Origin: Paenibacillus ferrarius
GTDB taxonomy: Bacteria > Bacillota > Bacilli > Paenibacillales > NBRC-103111
Length of the DNA stretch: 64,000 bases
Direction of reading: 5' to 3'
Assembly (NCBI RefSeq): GCF_002027705.1
Contig: NZ_MBTG01000005.1
Location: 1 to 64,000, forward strand
The notes under the pieces are model-generated. The model was given only the letters and a program-made list of their open reading frames with translations, searched no databases and was not told the DNA's origin. Below, piece by piece: positions 45,930 to 55,513 of the stretch. The position numbers were made by a program, and so were the translations under genes. Position 1 is the first letter of the stretch; every line of letters begins with the position of its first letter.

Positions 45930-48900
45930 TCAATTACCTCCGGGCAGCGAATTGACGATAGGCTTAACGACCACATTTTTCACATTCACAGACACGGGGG
46001 CTCCCACACTTTTTAAAGAGAAACCAATCCCCCCTGCCGTCAAAGAGGTATCTATAAACGTCGCTGCTTCTATCCCGTCAATAAATAGCTTGTAGGAAGA
46101 CCCATTCACTTCCACTTGGTATTGATGCCAATCCGTCAGGTTGAAGCCCGGCAGGGCAGCTCCGATATCCACCAGCGTGCCCACCTGCTCATTAACAGAT
46201 GAATTTGGATACTTCCACAATTCAACAACCTTCGTATTTTTAAATTCCAGGAAATAATAACCAGTACTGGATGCATACCGGAACATCGTCCGGAAGCGAT
46301 CCCCTTTTGCCGTGAAAGTCAGATTGTAATTAGCGGTGCTATAAGGAAGCAAGGATGACTTTACCACCGCACGCTGGGGAAATGTAGCCGTTGTCGTGCC
46401 CGCCAGCTGCGCCTCGGTACCGCTGCCTTGCACTTGCCAATCCGTGCTGCCGAATAAATCCCACTTGCCAATTCCTGCTGCGAAATTGTCCTCAAACAAC
46501 GGTTCCAGCGTCACCGTCACCACACAAGCAGCGGACTTGGCGCCGTCTGCCGTGATCACGGTAATCACCGCTGTTCCCGGCGCTGCTGCCGTCACTTTGC
46601 CATAAACATCAACGGTCGCCACAGATGGATTGTTCGAACTCCATGTCACCGTTTTGTTCGTTGCTTCCGCAGGCAGAACCGTTGCGATCAAATCCGCCGT
46701 TGTGCCAGAGGCCATAGACAGCGTTCCTTTATTCAAGGTGACGCCAGTTACAGGATGAACAGCCTGTTTCGTCAATTCAACATCATCAAACCAAGCCGTT
46801 CCTGTTCCTTTAAGCCTCACATCCAGCCTAATTTTCGCCGCATCGGCCGGGGCCGTTGCCGTCGCCTCGATGGGTGTCCAATTGTTTGTTCCTCTCACAT
46901 TCGCAGACAAATAGGTACTGCCAGTAACCGTAGTTCCGTCGTTCTTATAATACGTGATGCCAACGTGGGCTCCGTCGACGGCATTGACATTGTCGGTCTT
47001 TACCCAAGCTTTGAGCGTAAAGGCAGTTCCAGGATTGACCGCGATCAGGCTGCTGTCTGCCAAGCTCCATCCGCCGTAATCGCCAGAGGCTGCGTTGACA
47101 ATTTTCACAGAATGACCGTATGTCCTCGATGTAACTGAATCCCATGTTCGTACAGGACTGCCTGCCCAAGCTCTGTCCGTCCAGTTATCAGGACCTGCCG
47201 CTCCATTCTCGAAGCTGCTGTTTGGCACAGCGACAGAATTATTTTGTCTGGATATCGTCCAGTTGGCGAAGTCGTAAGTCAGCACTTCACCGCCCTGCGC
47301 AGCCGTAAAAAGATTCCCATTCTGGTCCTGCTGAAGCCAAGGCGTATCAAAAAGCTTAAAGGCTCCATAATTAATGGCATTGCCATTGATTTTGTGCGTG
47401 TTGTTATAAGCGCTTGCGGCTTCATCGAAGGTAATATCCAGCGAATCCCCGCTTAAGCTTCGATAAATCAGGCGCGGATTAGCCTCATCAATATGCGAGC
47501 TGTCGACCGTCGTATTCGTCAGAACCGCGTTCTTGAAGCTGGCGAAGTCCGCATATTCCGAGGCATCCGCCGTTTCAAGCACCCACCCGTTTTTGTCAGC
47601 CTGACTGCGCAAAATATTGTAGCTATACGTGAGTTGGCTAGTCGGATGCAGCTTCGCCGTCGTCTTCACTTTATTCGACGGGTCGGTAGGAGTCTGGTAG
47701 TACCAAGAATAAGGTTTGATCATCTTAAAGGCAAAATACATCGGACCCGCATTGTTAAAGACCCACCCAGACTGTTCCTCTCGGGTAATAATAGATCCCG
47801 TATCGGGAAACATTGCATTCAAATAATTCGAGGTAGGACTATTCAACAATTTATACACACCAACGGCTGCTTTGCCGTCCTGCATGATACGATGATTGGC
47901 CGGTTGATCATAATTGCCAATTGGACTGTCGCCTTGGTCGGCATTCACCCTGAAGAGAGGATTGGCTTTGGCTGAATGCCAGCGTAAGACTACCGGGATA
48001 TCTTCGATCCAGTTATCGACCCGATTGTAGGTAACTTCCGTGGCCAGGCCCCAAGTCGGCTTCACATATGCCTGACGGTATGTTTTCAAATTCCGGCCGC
48101 TCGAATTTTGCAGATTCGTCTTGCGCGAGGTGTAGCTTTTATCGCCGGATTGCCCGATTCGGATGGCCATTTCGGGTGGCGTATAACTCATACCACGATA
48201 GAGAACCATGCCCAAATACTCCAGATAAGGGCGGTAAGCGGAAGGAACTAGCGCATCCGTTTCGCCGATCCCTTCTTGCGCGCGATTGCCGCCGAAATAC
48301 ATCCAGGATAGCGCCGTATGATCGGCCCCTCTCCATGTCAGATCGCTCGCCGAGACCGAATCGCCTTTGGCCCTGTTCGAGGTGGAGATGAAGGTACCGT
48401 CTATCCAGTCATTGGCCCATTCGAACCACATGACGTCCATCGCCATTTTTAATTTCTGCTTAAAATCGGGTTCGTCTGTATACTGGTATAACGCATTCAG
48501 ACAGAAGTAAGTCATGAACGTATATTCCGGGCTTTCATACTCCGCCCACCCGTAACGAACCCCAGCGCTCAGCATCTCTTCAATATTCGCTCTATTCTCG
48601 CTCTTCAGAACAGCACCTGATTTGCCATTCAAATCCTGAAGATCAGGGAAAGACTGACCTACCAAATAGCCTGCCGTATAATTGCTCATTCGCAGATTTT
48701 CCGTTTGCGGCAGCTTCGCGTACGCATATTGCGCGAAATACGCTTTGACATGGTCGATCATGCTGCTGCTGAATTGATTGCCAACCATCAGGTAGGCATA
48801 CATTTTAGAAACCGTCTTATACTGCTCGGCATCGTAAGCTTGAAACATCTTATCGATTTTCTGCAGGTTTCCAGCTACGTTCTGCCCATCAACAATTTGG

Positions 48901-50585
48901 GCGACATACTGCACGATGTTCAACTGCAGACCCATCTCCGACATCGTTTTGGTTTTGTCCCACAGCCACTGTTTTCTACTTTCAATCGTGCCCGGAAAAG
49001 GGGAATTTGTGCTTTCCGCTGGTGGCACTTCGCCAATGCTCACTTGGTCGAATTCCACTGCGGCGAGCTTGCCAGTATTGTGACTCGTCACCGCGAGACC
49101 GAAATATACGGTATCTGGCAGACTCATCGCCTCTTTTTTGGCGAGCGTCCAGTTGATCCCGTCATACGAATCGTATGCGCTGATCACGTTGTCCTTGCGG
49201 ACCAGCTTCACCCAATACGGCGGACCCGCTTGTGTTCCCGCCGTTGAAGATGAGGCTCCTCCCGCTTGAAGCCGGTCCTGGAAATAAGCCCCATTAGCAG
49301 GCGTCAGCGCCATCATCACATTAGGCGACTGCTCCGACATGCTCGCACGGATCATAACCCCCGCTTTCGTCCAGGTTACACCGTTTTCGATGCCATAGAC
49401 ACGCGCCACAACCTGCCCATTCCCTGTCCAAGGCCGATACACATAATGGAACGCATCCTCCGTGCCAAAAATATCGCTGCCGGAACCCTGCACTTTGATC
49501 CTGCCCGTAACCGGGTTGTAGCTTGCGCTGCCCGCAGGCTTCACATTCCCGATATCGCGATCTCCAAGCGGCTCAGGCAAACCGCCGACAGATGAATCTG
49601 TCATAACAGCTAGCTCATTGCTGGCAGCTGACAAGTTGCCTGCTGCATCTCTGGCCTTCACCAAATAGCGATAGGTCGTGTTAGGCGACAAACCGATTGC
49701 GCCATACGCCGTGTTGACACCGCTTACATTATCAACCAGAAGACCATCCCGATAAATGTCATACCTCGTAACGCCTACATTGTCTGTCGAAGCTGTCCAA
49801 TTCAGATTAACACTTGTATCCGACTTCCCCGCAAGCGTTAGCTGGGTTGGGGCTGTCGGCGCTTCCGTATCCAGCGTTTGCTCGCTCTTCACTTCAGAAA
49901 TTGCCAAATCGTCGACCAGATAAGCTTCGTCCGTCCCGCCTGTATCCACACGAACCGAGAACGTTAGTTTCACACTCGTAATATTTTTCTGCCCGCCGTT
50001 CGGGTATACTTTGAATCGATAGCTGGCAAGATCGCTGTCATTCACGGTTTTCAGCTCATCCGGCACATTGTTCAAGTAGGCTGCTGTCCCCGAGATACTA
50101 GGCATATCTGCCGGAAAGCGAGGAATCAGCACATTATCGTAAGGAGCCAATTGAATCTGCGCGTAAATGTCTTTGGCTACCGGCTTATTGCTTGCCGCGC
50201 TGCGCATCAGCTTGTAGGAAAAGACGAACTCGACGGGAGGACTGCCTTCCGGCATATTGTAGATTTCATTCATCCGATTCTTGAGTCTGCCGCTGTTCAA
50301 CTGATAGTAAAAAGAACTGCTTAAATTCGCCCCCAGTGAAGCATCGCGGAACTCAAGGGCATTGTTCCCATTGACCGATACGATCCTTTGCGATCCTCCG
50401 GTTGTGCCGCTTGCTGGCGTAAAGGGGCTTACTCCTCCGTCAAAGTGTGTATCCATATCGGCCGCCAGCAGGTTATCCAGTGTGAAGGGGACGCCTTCCG
50501 CTGCGATATACACAGGCAAATTACTAAGCGCAAGCCCCCCTATTAGCAACGAACATAGCCATCTCTTGCTTCTTCCCATCATCAT
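45930..50585 (-). CDS. Giant secreted putative polysaccharide lyase/hydrolase with FN3, CBM and Big2 modules; catalytic family not recognised
   Basis: About 1551 residues. The start is taken at ATG 50585 (50582 is also possible), just after AGGAGG; an ATG at 50600 precedes the ribosome site. Signal peptide; sandwich module about 35-235; FN3 about 245-335; DUF1349/LamG-like about 345-525. A roughly 600-residue region follows that looks all-helical and then beta-rich (about 535-1145), as in (alpha/alpha)-toroid lyases and hydrolases; conserved-looking spots are EYESPEYTF, ISTSNRAKG and TWRGADHTALSW. CBM4/9-like (about 1160-1305), Big2 (about 1307-1395) and a sandwich module at the end complete it. 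I cannot name the catalytic family. Middle of the long operon, 39 bases after the AraC gene. Confidence 0.75.
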   Translation of the reverse strand: MMMGRSKRWLCSLLIGGLALSNLPVYIAAEGVPFTLDNLLAADMDTHFDGGVSPFTPASGTTGGSQRIVSVNGNNALEFRDASLGANLSSSFYYQLNSGRLKNRMNEIYNMPEGSPPVEFVFSYKLMRSAASNKPVAKDIYAQIQLAPYDNVLIPRFPADMPSISGTAAYLNNVPDELKTVNDSDLASYRFKVYPNGGQKNITSVKLTFSVRVDTGGTDEAYLVDDLAISEVKSEQTLDTEAPTAPTQLTLAGKSDTSVNLNWTASTDNVGVTRYDIYRDGLLVDNVSGVNTAYGAIGLSPNTTYRYLVKARDAAGNLSAASNELAVMTDSSVGGLPEPLGDRDIGNVKPAGSASYNPVTGRIKVQGSGSDIFGTEDAFHYVYRPWTGNGQVVARVYGIENGVTWTKAGVMIRASMSEQSPNVMMALTPANGAYFQDRLQAGGASSSTAGTQAGPPYWVKLVRKDNVISAYDSYDGINWTLAKKEAMSLPDTVYFGLAVTSHNTGKLAAVEFDQVSIGEVPPAESTNSPFPGTIESRKQWLWDKTKTMSEMGLQLNIVQYVAQIVDGQNVAGNLQKIDKMFQAYDAEQYKTVSKMYAYLMVGNQFSSSMIDHVKAYFAQYAYAKLPQTENLRMSNYTAGYLVGQSFPDLQDLNGKSGAVLKSENRANIEEMLSAGVRYGWAEYESPEYTFMTYFCLNALYQYTDEPDFKQKLKMAMDVMWFEWANDWIDGTFISTSNRAKGDSVSASDLTWRGADHTALSWMYFGGNRAQEGIGETDALVPSAYRPYLEYLGMVLYRGMSYTPPEMAIRIGQSGDKSYTSRKTNLQNSSGRNLKTYRQAYVKPTWGLATEVTYNRVDNWIEDIPVVLRWHSAKANPLFRVNADQGDSPIGNYDQPANHRIMQDGKAAVGVYKLLNSPTSNYLNAMFPDTGSIITREEQSGWVFNNAGPMYFAFKMIKPYSWYYQTPTDPSNKVKTTAKLHPTSQLTYSYNILRSQADKNGWVLETADASEYADFASFKNAVLTNTTVDSSHIDEANPRLIYRSLSGDSLDITFDEAASAYNNTHKINGNAINYGAFKLFDTPWLQQDQNGNLFTAAQGGEVLTYDFANWTISRQNNSVAVPNSSFENGAAGPDNWTDRAWAGSPVRTWDSVTSRTYGHSVKIVNAASGDYGGWSLADSSLIAVNPGTAFTLKAWVKTDNVNAVDGAHVGITYYKNDGTTVTGSTYLSANVRGTNNWTPIEATATAPADAAKIRLDVRLKGTGTAWFDDVELTKQAVHPVTGVTLNKGTLSMASGTTADLIATVLPAEATNKTVTWSSNNPSVATVDVYGKVTAAAPGTAVITVITADGAKSAACVVTVTLEPLFEDNFAAGIGKWDLFGSTDWQVQGSGTEAQLAGTTTATFPQRAVVKSSLLPYSTANYNLTFTAKGDRFRTMFRYASSTGYYFLEFKNTKVVELWKYPNSSVNEQVGTLVDIGAALPGFNLTDWHQYQVEVNGSSYKLFIDGIEAATFIDTSLTAGGIGFSLKSVGAPVSVNVKNVVVKPIVNSLPGGN
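45963..46502 (-). repeat. Duplicated 180-residue beta-sandwich module, copy in the upstream gene
   Basis: Codes for the C-terminal module of the 45930-50585 protein. It is a direct repeat of 45294-45836, with the gene junction and a signal peptide between the two. Confidence 0.9.
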
Positions 50586-50624
50586 AAAAACCTCCTCCAT
50601 CGTTAATTTAGTCGATTCGAAAGA

Positions 50625-52859
50625 TTAGTCGTTATTCTGCTCCCTGTACTGATTAGGCGTTAAGCCCGTGTACTTTTTGAATGAGGTAAAAAACGTCGTT
50701 TTCGACTGAAATCCCGAGCGCTCCGCGATATGAAGCACCGGCAAATCCGTCGATACGAGCAGCTTTTTGGCTTGTTCGAGCCGCTCCTGATGAATGAAAT
50801 CAGACAGCGTAATGAGATACGTTTCTTTGAAAACCAAGCGAACATAACTGACGGACAGCACTAAATAATCAGCAATGCTTTCTAGTGTAAGCATCGGATC
50901 ATGGAAATGCTGTTTGACATAGTCAAACATTTCCGAAGCTAGTTCCTCTTTCCGGTTGGAAGCGGAATGCTTGAGTGCAACGCTGTCGATAATCGTAACG
51001 AATTGGCTGTACACCCACTCCTTCACATCCAGTAAGGTATCGAACTGCTGAAGAAGCAAATCGACCCCGCCGGGCTCTTGGTCAGCCATGACTTTATTGA
51101 ACGCTTTGAAAATGTAGAACAGCAGCAGCTTCAACTGGAACTGGCACTCCGCATACGACAGAGTCTGCAGCTTGGCGAATAATTCGTCCAACTGCTCGCG
51201 CACTTTCTCCTTCTGTGCTTTGCGCACAGATTGAATCAGCTCCTGCACCAGATTTTCATCAAAATCGGACTGCTGTTCGGACCAATAATTACCCAAATCC
51301 TCTTCCACATACACTTTATCCTGCTCATTAAAAAATCGCAGCAAAGTCAGGTCATACGTCCGATCATATACGCTTCGCATATTGCTATGCACCGCTGTCC
51401 GGCCGCTTAACGCTACGGTAACATGGAATTGCAGCCAATTGCCGATCTCTTCTCGAGCTTGGTAGACAGCCTCTGTAAGGTTCACCCTATGCAAGTCGCC
51501 GCTAATCATCACAGCCACATGATCGCTTCCCAGATCAACGGTTTCGGATACAAAACCATGTTTCTCCAGAACTTCTCCCGCGATATTGCCCATCGCATAA
51601 ATGAGCAGCTTCCTTGAAGCATACGAATAACGGTCCGAGAACGCCTGAAACCGATTAATCCGCATGACCGCCAAATAAATGTCCGAGTTCAGCAGCGTTT
51701 GCAGACGCGTACTCCCGGTTTCGAGAAAAGCCTCATTGTACGTCCCTTGCAGCAGCCACTGCCGCAAAAACTCGTTCTTGATCACTTCGTGATGGTTGCG
51801 AATGACACTGTTCATCTCTTCCATCGTTTTGACCATATGATCCAAGCCTGATTTAATAATCGAAAACTCTGTATTTCGCTTGTTCTCTGCCGCAGGCAAA
51901 GCGGTAGCGACCGTCTCCTTCATATGGGTGGCCAACTGGCTGAATGGCTTGAAATGGCGCCGCGAGTTCCAGAAGGTCAGAGCGGACAGCAGAATAAGCA
52001 GAAACAAGCACATGCCCAGAATCTCCAACTCGATCCGGTCAATATTTTTGCTGATGTCCTTCAATTTAACGATCGAATAAAGGGTCCATTCCTCCACCTG
52101 AAACGCGTGAGCATGAATTAAATACACATTATGATTCAAATATACTTGGTGATTTTTCAAATCCGGCTGGAGCAGCTGCTTGGCATCGAAGGTGTCGGAA
52201 CCCCCAAGAATGACGTGCTGATTCCCGTCCACAATCATAATATTGGCCGTCGCATCATTCAAATTTTGCAGCAAATACTTCTCCAGCAAATTCTTGTCCA
52301 GTAAAATAACGACATACCCCTGGCTGGCGACCTTGGAACGGTTGGATGGCACCGTCAACGCCAAGTAAGATTCGTCAGCCAGTGTATGATCGAAAAATCG
52401 GAGCATCGTCGGCGGCTGATTACGGACACGCGTCAGCATCGCCTGATCATCAGAATCTGCAAACGTATGAATGCCGTTTTTGGAATTAATGACCTGCTCC
52501 GTCTTCATGTTCACCAAGTACGTCGAGGCGATGAACGACTGCAAACTCATATATTTGGAGACTGATTTAAACGCTGCCGCCGTCGATAAAGGCTCGCTCT
52601 GATCGGACAGCAGCCAATTCGTAATCTCGGGGTCCTGATAAATATTCAATGCATAAGAACGCAGATGGTCCAGCTGATACTCGAAACCTTGACTCAAACT
52701 GTCGGTCTTCGTTGCCATCAATTGATTGATATCCTCATAAGCCTGTTTGGAATATTGCTGCCTTAATAAATAGGAGAACAACAGGATGATTACTGTAAAC
52801 AGCAGACCCATATTCAAAAAATTGCGAAGGTATGTTTTTTCTGGCAGAAATCTCAGCAT
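50625..52859 (-). CDS. Membrane-bound AraC-family transcriptional regulator
   Basis: 744 residues. Transmembrane helices at about 12-32 and 285-302 enclose an extracytoplasmic Cache-like region. A long cytoplasmic linker is followed by an AraC double helix-turn-helix over the last 100 residues (ADYLVLSVSYVRLVFKETY, GFQSKTTFFTSFKKYTG). It has the same design as the protein at 537-2912. ATG at 52859 follows AAGGGGAG by five bases. It is embedded in the long operon, 92 bases after the binding-protein gene and 39 before the putative lyase gene, with no terminator seen on either side. It probably senses the same sugar and activates this operon, giving positive feedback (inference). Confidence 0.88.
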   Translation of the reverse strand: MLRFLPEKTYLRNFLNMGLLFTVIILLFSYLLRQQYSKQAYEDINQLMATKTDSLSQGFEYQLDHLRSYALNIYQDPEITNWLLSDQSEPLSTAAAFKSVSKYMSLQSFIASTYLVNMKTEQVINSKNGIHTFADSDDQAMLTRVRNQPPTMLRFFDHTLADESYLALTVPSNRSKVASQGYVVILLDKNLLEKYLLQNLNDATANIMIVDGNQHVILGGSDTFDAKQLLQPDLKNHQVYLNHNVYLIHAHAFQVEEWTLYSIVKLKDISKNIDRIELEILGMCLFLLILLSALTFWNSRRHFKPFSQLATHMKETVATALPAAENKRNTEFSIIKSGLDHMVKTMEEMNSVIRNHHEVIKNEFLRQWLLQGTYNEAFLETGSTRLQTLLNSDIYLAVMRINRFQAFSDRYSYASRKLLIYAMGNIAGEVLEKHGFVSETVDLGSDHVAVMISGDLHRVNLTEAVYQAREEIGNWLQFHVTVALSGRTAVHSNMRSVYDRTYDLTLLRFFNEQDKVYVEEDLGNYWSEQQSDFDENLVQELIQSVRKAQKEKVREQLDELFAKLQTLSYAECQFQLKLLLFYIFKAFNKVMADQEPGGVDLLLQQFDTLLDVKEWVYSQFVTIIDSVALKHSASNRKEELASEMFDYVKQHFHDPMLTLESIADYLVLSVSYVRLVFKETYLITLSDFIHQERLEQAKKLLVSTDLPVLHIAERSGFQSKTTFFTSFKKYTGLTPNQYREQNND

Positions 52860-52951
52860 CTGAACTCCCCTTCATCGTTTCTTGTCCCTATTTATTAAAG
52901 CACATTTATGAGGAGCTGTGAGGTTCCATTATTGATTCTGAGGTTTCATTT

Positions 52952-54511
52952 TTACTTTTTGGCTAGAAAAGCATCAATTTGCTTCTGCTCTTCGAGTTGA
53001 ATTTTCTTCGCTAACGGCGCCGCTTCGGCTTTAAATTTGGCCCAATACGCATCGGAATCAACAACCCCGTTGAACAAAGCGGAATAGTATTTCGCCTCAA
53101 TGCTGGTGTATTGGGAAATCTCATTGCTGACCGGCGCGTTATTGAACGTAAACCCAGACAGCTTGTCGATCGTGAAATTGCTGGCATCGGCCGTCCACTT
53201 ATTCAGCTTCTTGGTCTCCTCATTTTGACTGGCATCCTGCCGATCTGTTGTTGGGTTCCAAATCCATACATAAGGGAACCAGGTGTAACCGTCGCCTTTG
53301 AACGTATATTGGTCTTCTCCGACCGCTTCCCAGTTCTTATCCTTCACCCCATACACCAACAGATCGTAATTATCCTTCTGATTGGCCCAGTCCAGGAACT
53401 GAATGGCCCGATCCTTGTGCTTGCTCACAACAGGAACGGAGATGAAATTATATTGCAGCGAGTTCGTAAGGACAGCACCTTTATTCAAATTCATTAATGT
53501 AACCGCTTCAAATTCGGCTTTAGGATTTCCGCTTTTCAACGCTTTCTGGATATCATCCTTCACACCGAAATCGTTGCTCGTAATGATCGCCGCTTTGCCC
53601 TGTTTAGCTGGCTCCATGACATCTTTGATGGCAAGCACATCCGGGCTGATAATCTTATCTTGATACAACTTGCGGGCATTTTGAATCCATGACCAAACCA
53701 TTGGATCCATCTCATCAAAAAGATTATACACTTTGCCATCATTGTTCTTTGTGTATAACGTGAGGGATTCAGATAGCGCAGGACTTGGCTGAATATTCGC
53801 CTTATTATCCGCCCAATAATGCCTGAATGCGCCTTCCGACAGGCCTTTGTTCACATCTTGACCGGCAGGCACCAGCGGCGTGATGTTTGGCACCTTCTCT
53901 TTCACGGCATAGGCAAATTTGATCAAGTCATCATAGCTTTTGATAGGGGCAATGCCGAGCTGTTCGCGAAGATCCTTCCTCACATAGTAAACACGTCCCT
54001 GAACAAAGGAATTGCCGTTAGGGATGCCCATGATTTTCCCGTCGAATTTGTTAGCATCCCACATCTGCTGCGGACGGTTCTTAAGGATATTCGGCCCGTA
54101 CTTCTTGAGCAGATCATCGAGCGGCTCGTAGCTGCCGGCGGCGATTTGCTGAGTCAGATGCAGCCACGGCGCATCGAAGATCAAGTCGATGTTTTCGCCG
54201 GATGAAAGCGTAACCTGCGTTTTCTGTGCCAGATCGGCCCATGGTACGAAGACAACGTCCAATTTCACGTTTAGGGAATCGGCCATTCTCTTTTCTGCTT
54301 CTTGGATCACGGCGTCGAAATCTTTGGGCCTGTCTCCGGGCACCATAATTTTGAGTGTGACGGGGTCCAGCTTCTTCGCTCCCACGTTATTTGCCGTACT
54401 GCTAGGCGCATTCGTCGCAGCTGGCTCTGCATTTTTACTCGTACAGGCCACAAGCACACTTGTCAGCATCACAATCGTTAGAGCGGTACCTGTCCATTTT
54501 GTTCGATTCAT
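52952..54511 (-). CDS. Sugar ABC transporter substrate-binding lipoprotein (LplA-like)
   Basis: 519 residues. ATG at 54511 has AGGAGG eight bases upstream; the frame is open 20 codons further but without a site. Lipobox LTSVLVACTS, an Ala/Ser/Thr linker, and then a large family 1 solute-binding fold of the LplA type. It is the third gene of the long operon, after its two permeases, matching the order of the first system (2992-6487). It should deliver the oligosaccharides released by the two giant enzymes of the same operon. Confidence 0.9.
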   Translation of the reverse strand: MNRTKWTGTALTIVMLTSVLVACTSKNAEPAATNAPSSTANNVGAKKLDPVTLKIMVPGDRPKDFDAVIQEAEKRMADSLNVKLDVVFVPWADLAQKTQVTLSSGENIDLIFDAPWLHLTQQIAAGSYEPLDDLLKKYGPNILKNRPQQMWDANKFDGKIMGIPNGNSFVQGRVYYVRKDLREQLGIAPIKSYDDLIKFAYAVKEKVPNITPLVPAGQDVNKGLSEGAFRHYWADNKANIQPSPALSESLTLYTKNNDGKVYNLFDEMDPMVWSWIQNARKLYQDKIISPDVLAIKDVMEPAKQGKAAIITSNDFGVKDDIQKALKSGNPKAEFEAVTLMNLNKGAVLTNSLQYNFISVPVVSKHKDRAIQFLDWANQKDNYDLLVYGVKDKNWEAVGEDQYTFKGDGYTWFPYVWIWNPTTDRQDASQNEETKKLNKWTADASNFTIDKLSGFTFNNAPVSNEISQYTSIEAKYYSALFNGVVDSDAYWAKFKAEAAPLAKKIQLEEQKQIDAFLAKK

Positions 54512-54571
54512 TGTTGCGACCTCCTGTAGAAATATGTTAAACCGAGAGACTCGGGTGAAACCGTCCTGCAC

Positions 54572-55504
54572 TCAACCTTTTACAGCGCCAATGGTAATGC
54601 CTTTCACGAAATACTTTTGCAGAAAAGGATAGAGAAACACGATCGGACCGATTGTTAAACATACGGTTGCCAATTGAATGGCGCTCGTCGGAGCCGATAC
54701 TTGATAGCTGGCGCCGCCGCCGACATAAGCGGAAACATTGAGATTCGAAATTAATTGCCGGATCATCAGCTGCAAGGGGTGCAGCTTATAATTGTCGATG
54801 AACAGCAAAGATAAATACCAGTCGTTCCAATACTGAATAGCATAAAAAAGCGAAACCGTCGCAATGACCGGCGTGGATATCGGTACAATAATTTTATAGA
54901 AAAGACGAATATCCCCTGCCCCGTCAATCGTTGCGGCCTCGTTAATTTCATAAGGCAGCGATTTATAGAAGGCAACTAAGATGAACGCATAGAAGGGATT
55001 CAGCAAATAGGGAAGAATAAGTGCCCACAAAGAGTCCTTCAAGTGAAGCCAATTGGTCACCATGATGTAGAAACCAACTAATCCGCCGCCGAGAACCATC
55101 GCCAAGTAGGTTAAGAAGGAAAGGACATGGCGGTATTTCACCTTCGGATGTGCCAGCACATAGGCGAACATGGCGGTCATAATGACGGCTAGCACAGTTC
55201 CCACAATGGTGACAATGAGAGAATTTTTGTAACTAGTGAGGAACTGGCCCCCTTGCAGCAAGTACTTGTAAGCATCCAAACTCCACTCGCTGGGAAGGAT
55301 TTGATACCCATACTGGAGGAAACTGGCCTCGGAAGCGAAAGAATCCGCCAAGACGATCCAGAAAGGAATCACGCAAACGAGGCTGAAGGCTAAAATGAAC
55401 ACATATATGAAACCTAGAAACAGTTTCTCACGCCAGGACGTATCCGATTGGATTCGCGTTCTGGCCATTTGATCTGGCGCTGCTGCCGTAGCTGTGGCTT
55501 CCAT
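54572..55504 (-). CDS. Carbohydrate ABC transporter permease, LplC type
   Basis: 310 residues: an Ala/Thr-rich cytoplasmic tail of about 28 residues, six membrane helices, EAA loop INEAATIDGAGDIRLFYKIIVP, C-terminus GITIGAVKG. ATG at 55504 follows AGGAGGAG. It begins nine bases after the upstream permease ends. Confidence 0.92.
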   Translation of the reverse strand: MEATATAAAPDQMARTRIQSDTSWREKLFLGFIYVFILAFSLVCVIPFWIVLADSFASEASFLQYGYQILPSEWSLDAYKYLLQGGQFLTSYKNSLIVTIVGTVLAVIMTAMFAYVLAHPKVKYRHVLSFLTYLAMVLGGGLVGFYIMVTNWLHLKDSLWALILPYLLNPFYAFILVAFYKSLPYEINEAATIDGAGDIRLFYKIIVPISTPVIATVSLFYAIQYWNDWYLSLLFIDNYKLHPLQLMIRQLISNLNVSAYVGGGASYQVSAPTSAIQLATVCLTIGPIVFLYPFLQKYFVKGITIGAVKG

Positions 55505-55513
55505 AAGCTCCTC

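Noticed and set aside
45927..45932. Possible translational readthrough of TGA fusing the two giant enzymes
   Set aside because: The downstream gene has its own ribosome site and signal peptide, and no stimulatory context for readthrough is visible, so two separate proteins are more likely.
50586..50600. ATG at 50600 as start of the giant putative lyase
   Set aside because: The AGGAGG ribosome site lies after this ATG, so translation must begin at 50585 or 50582.
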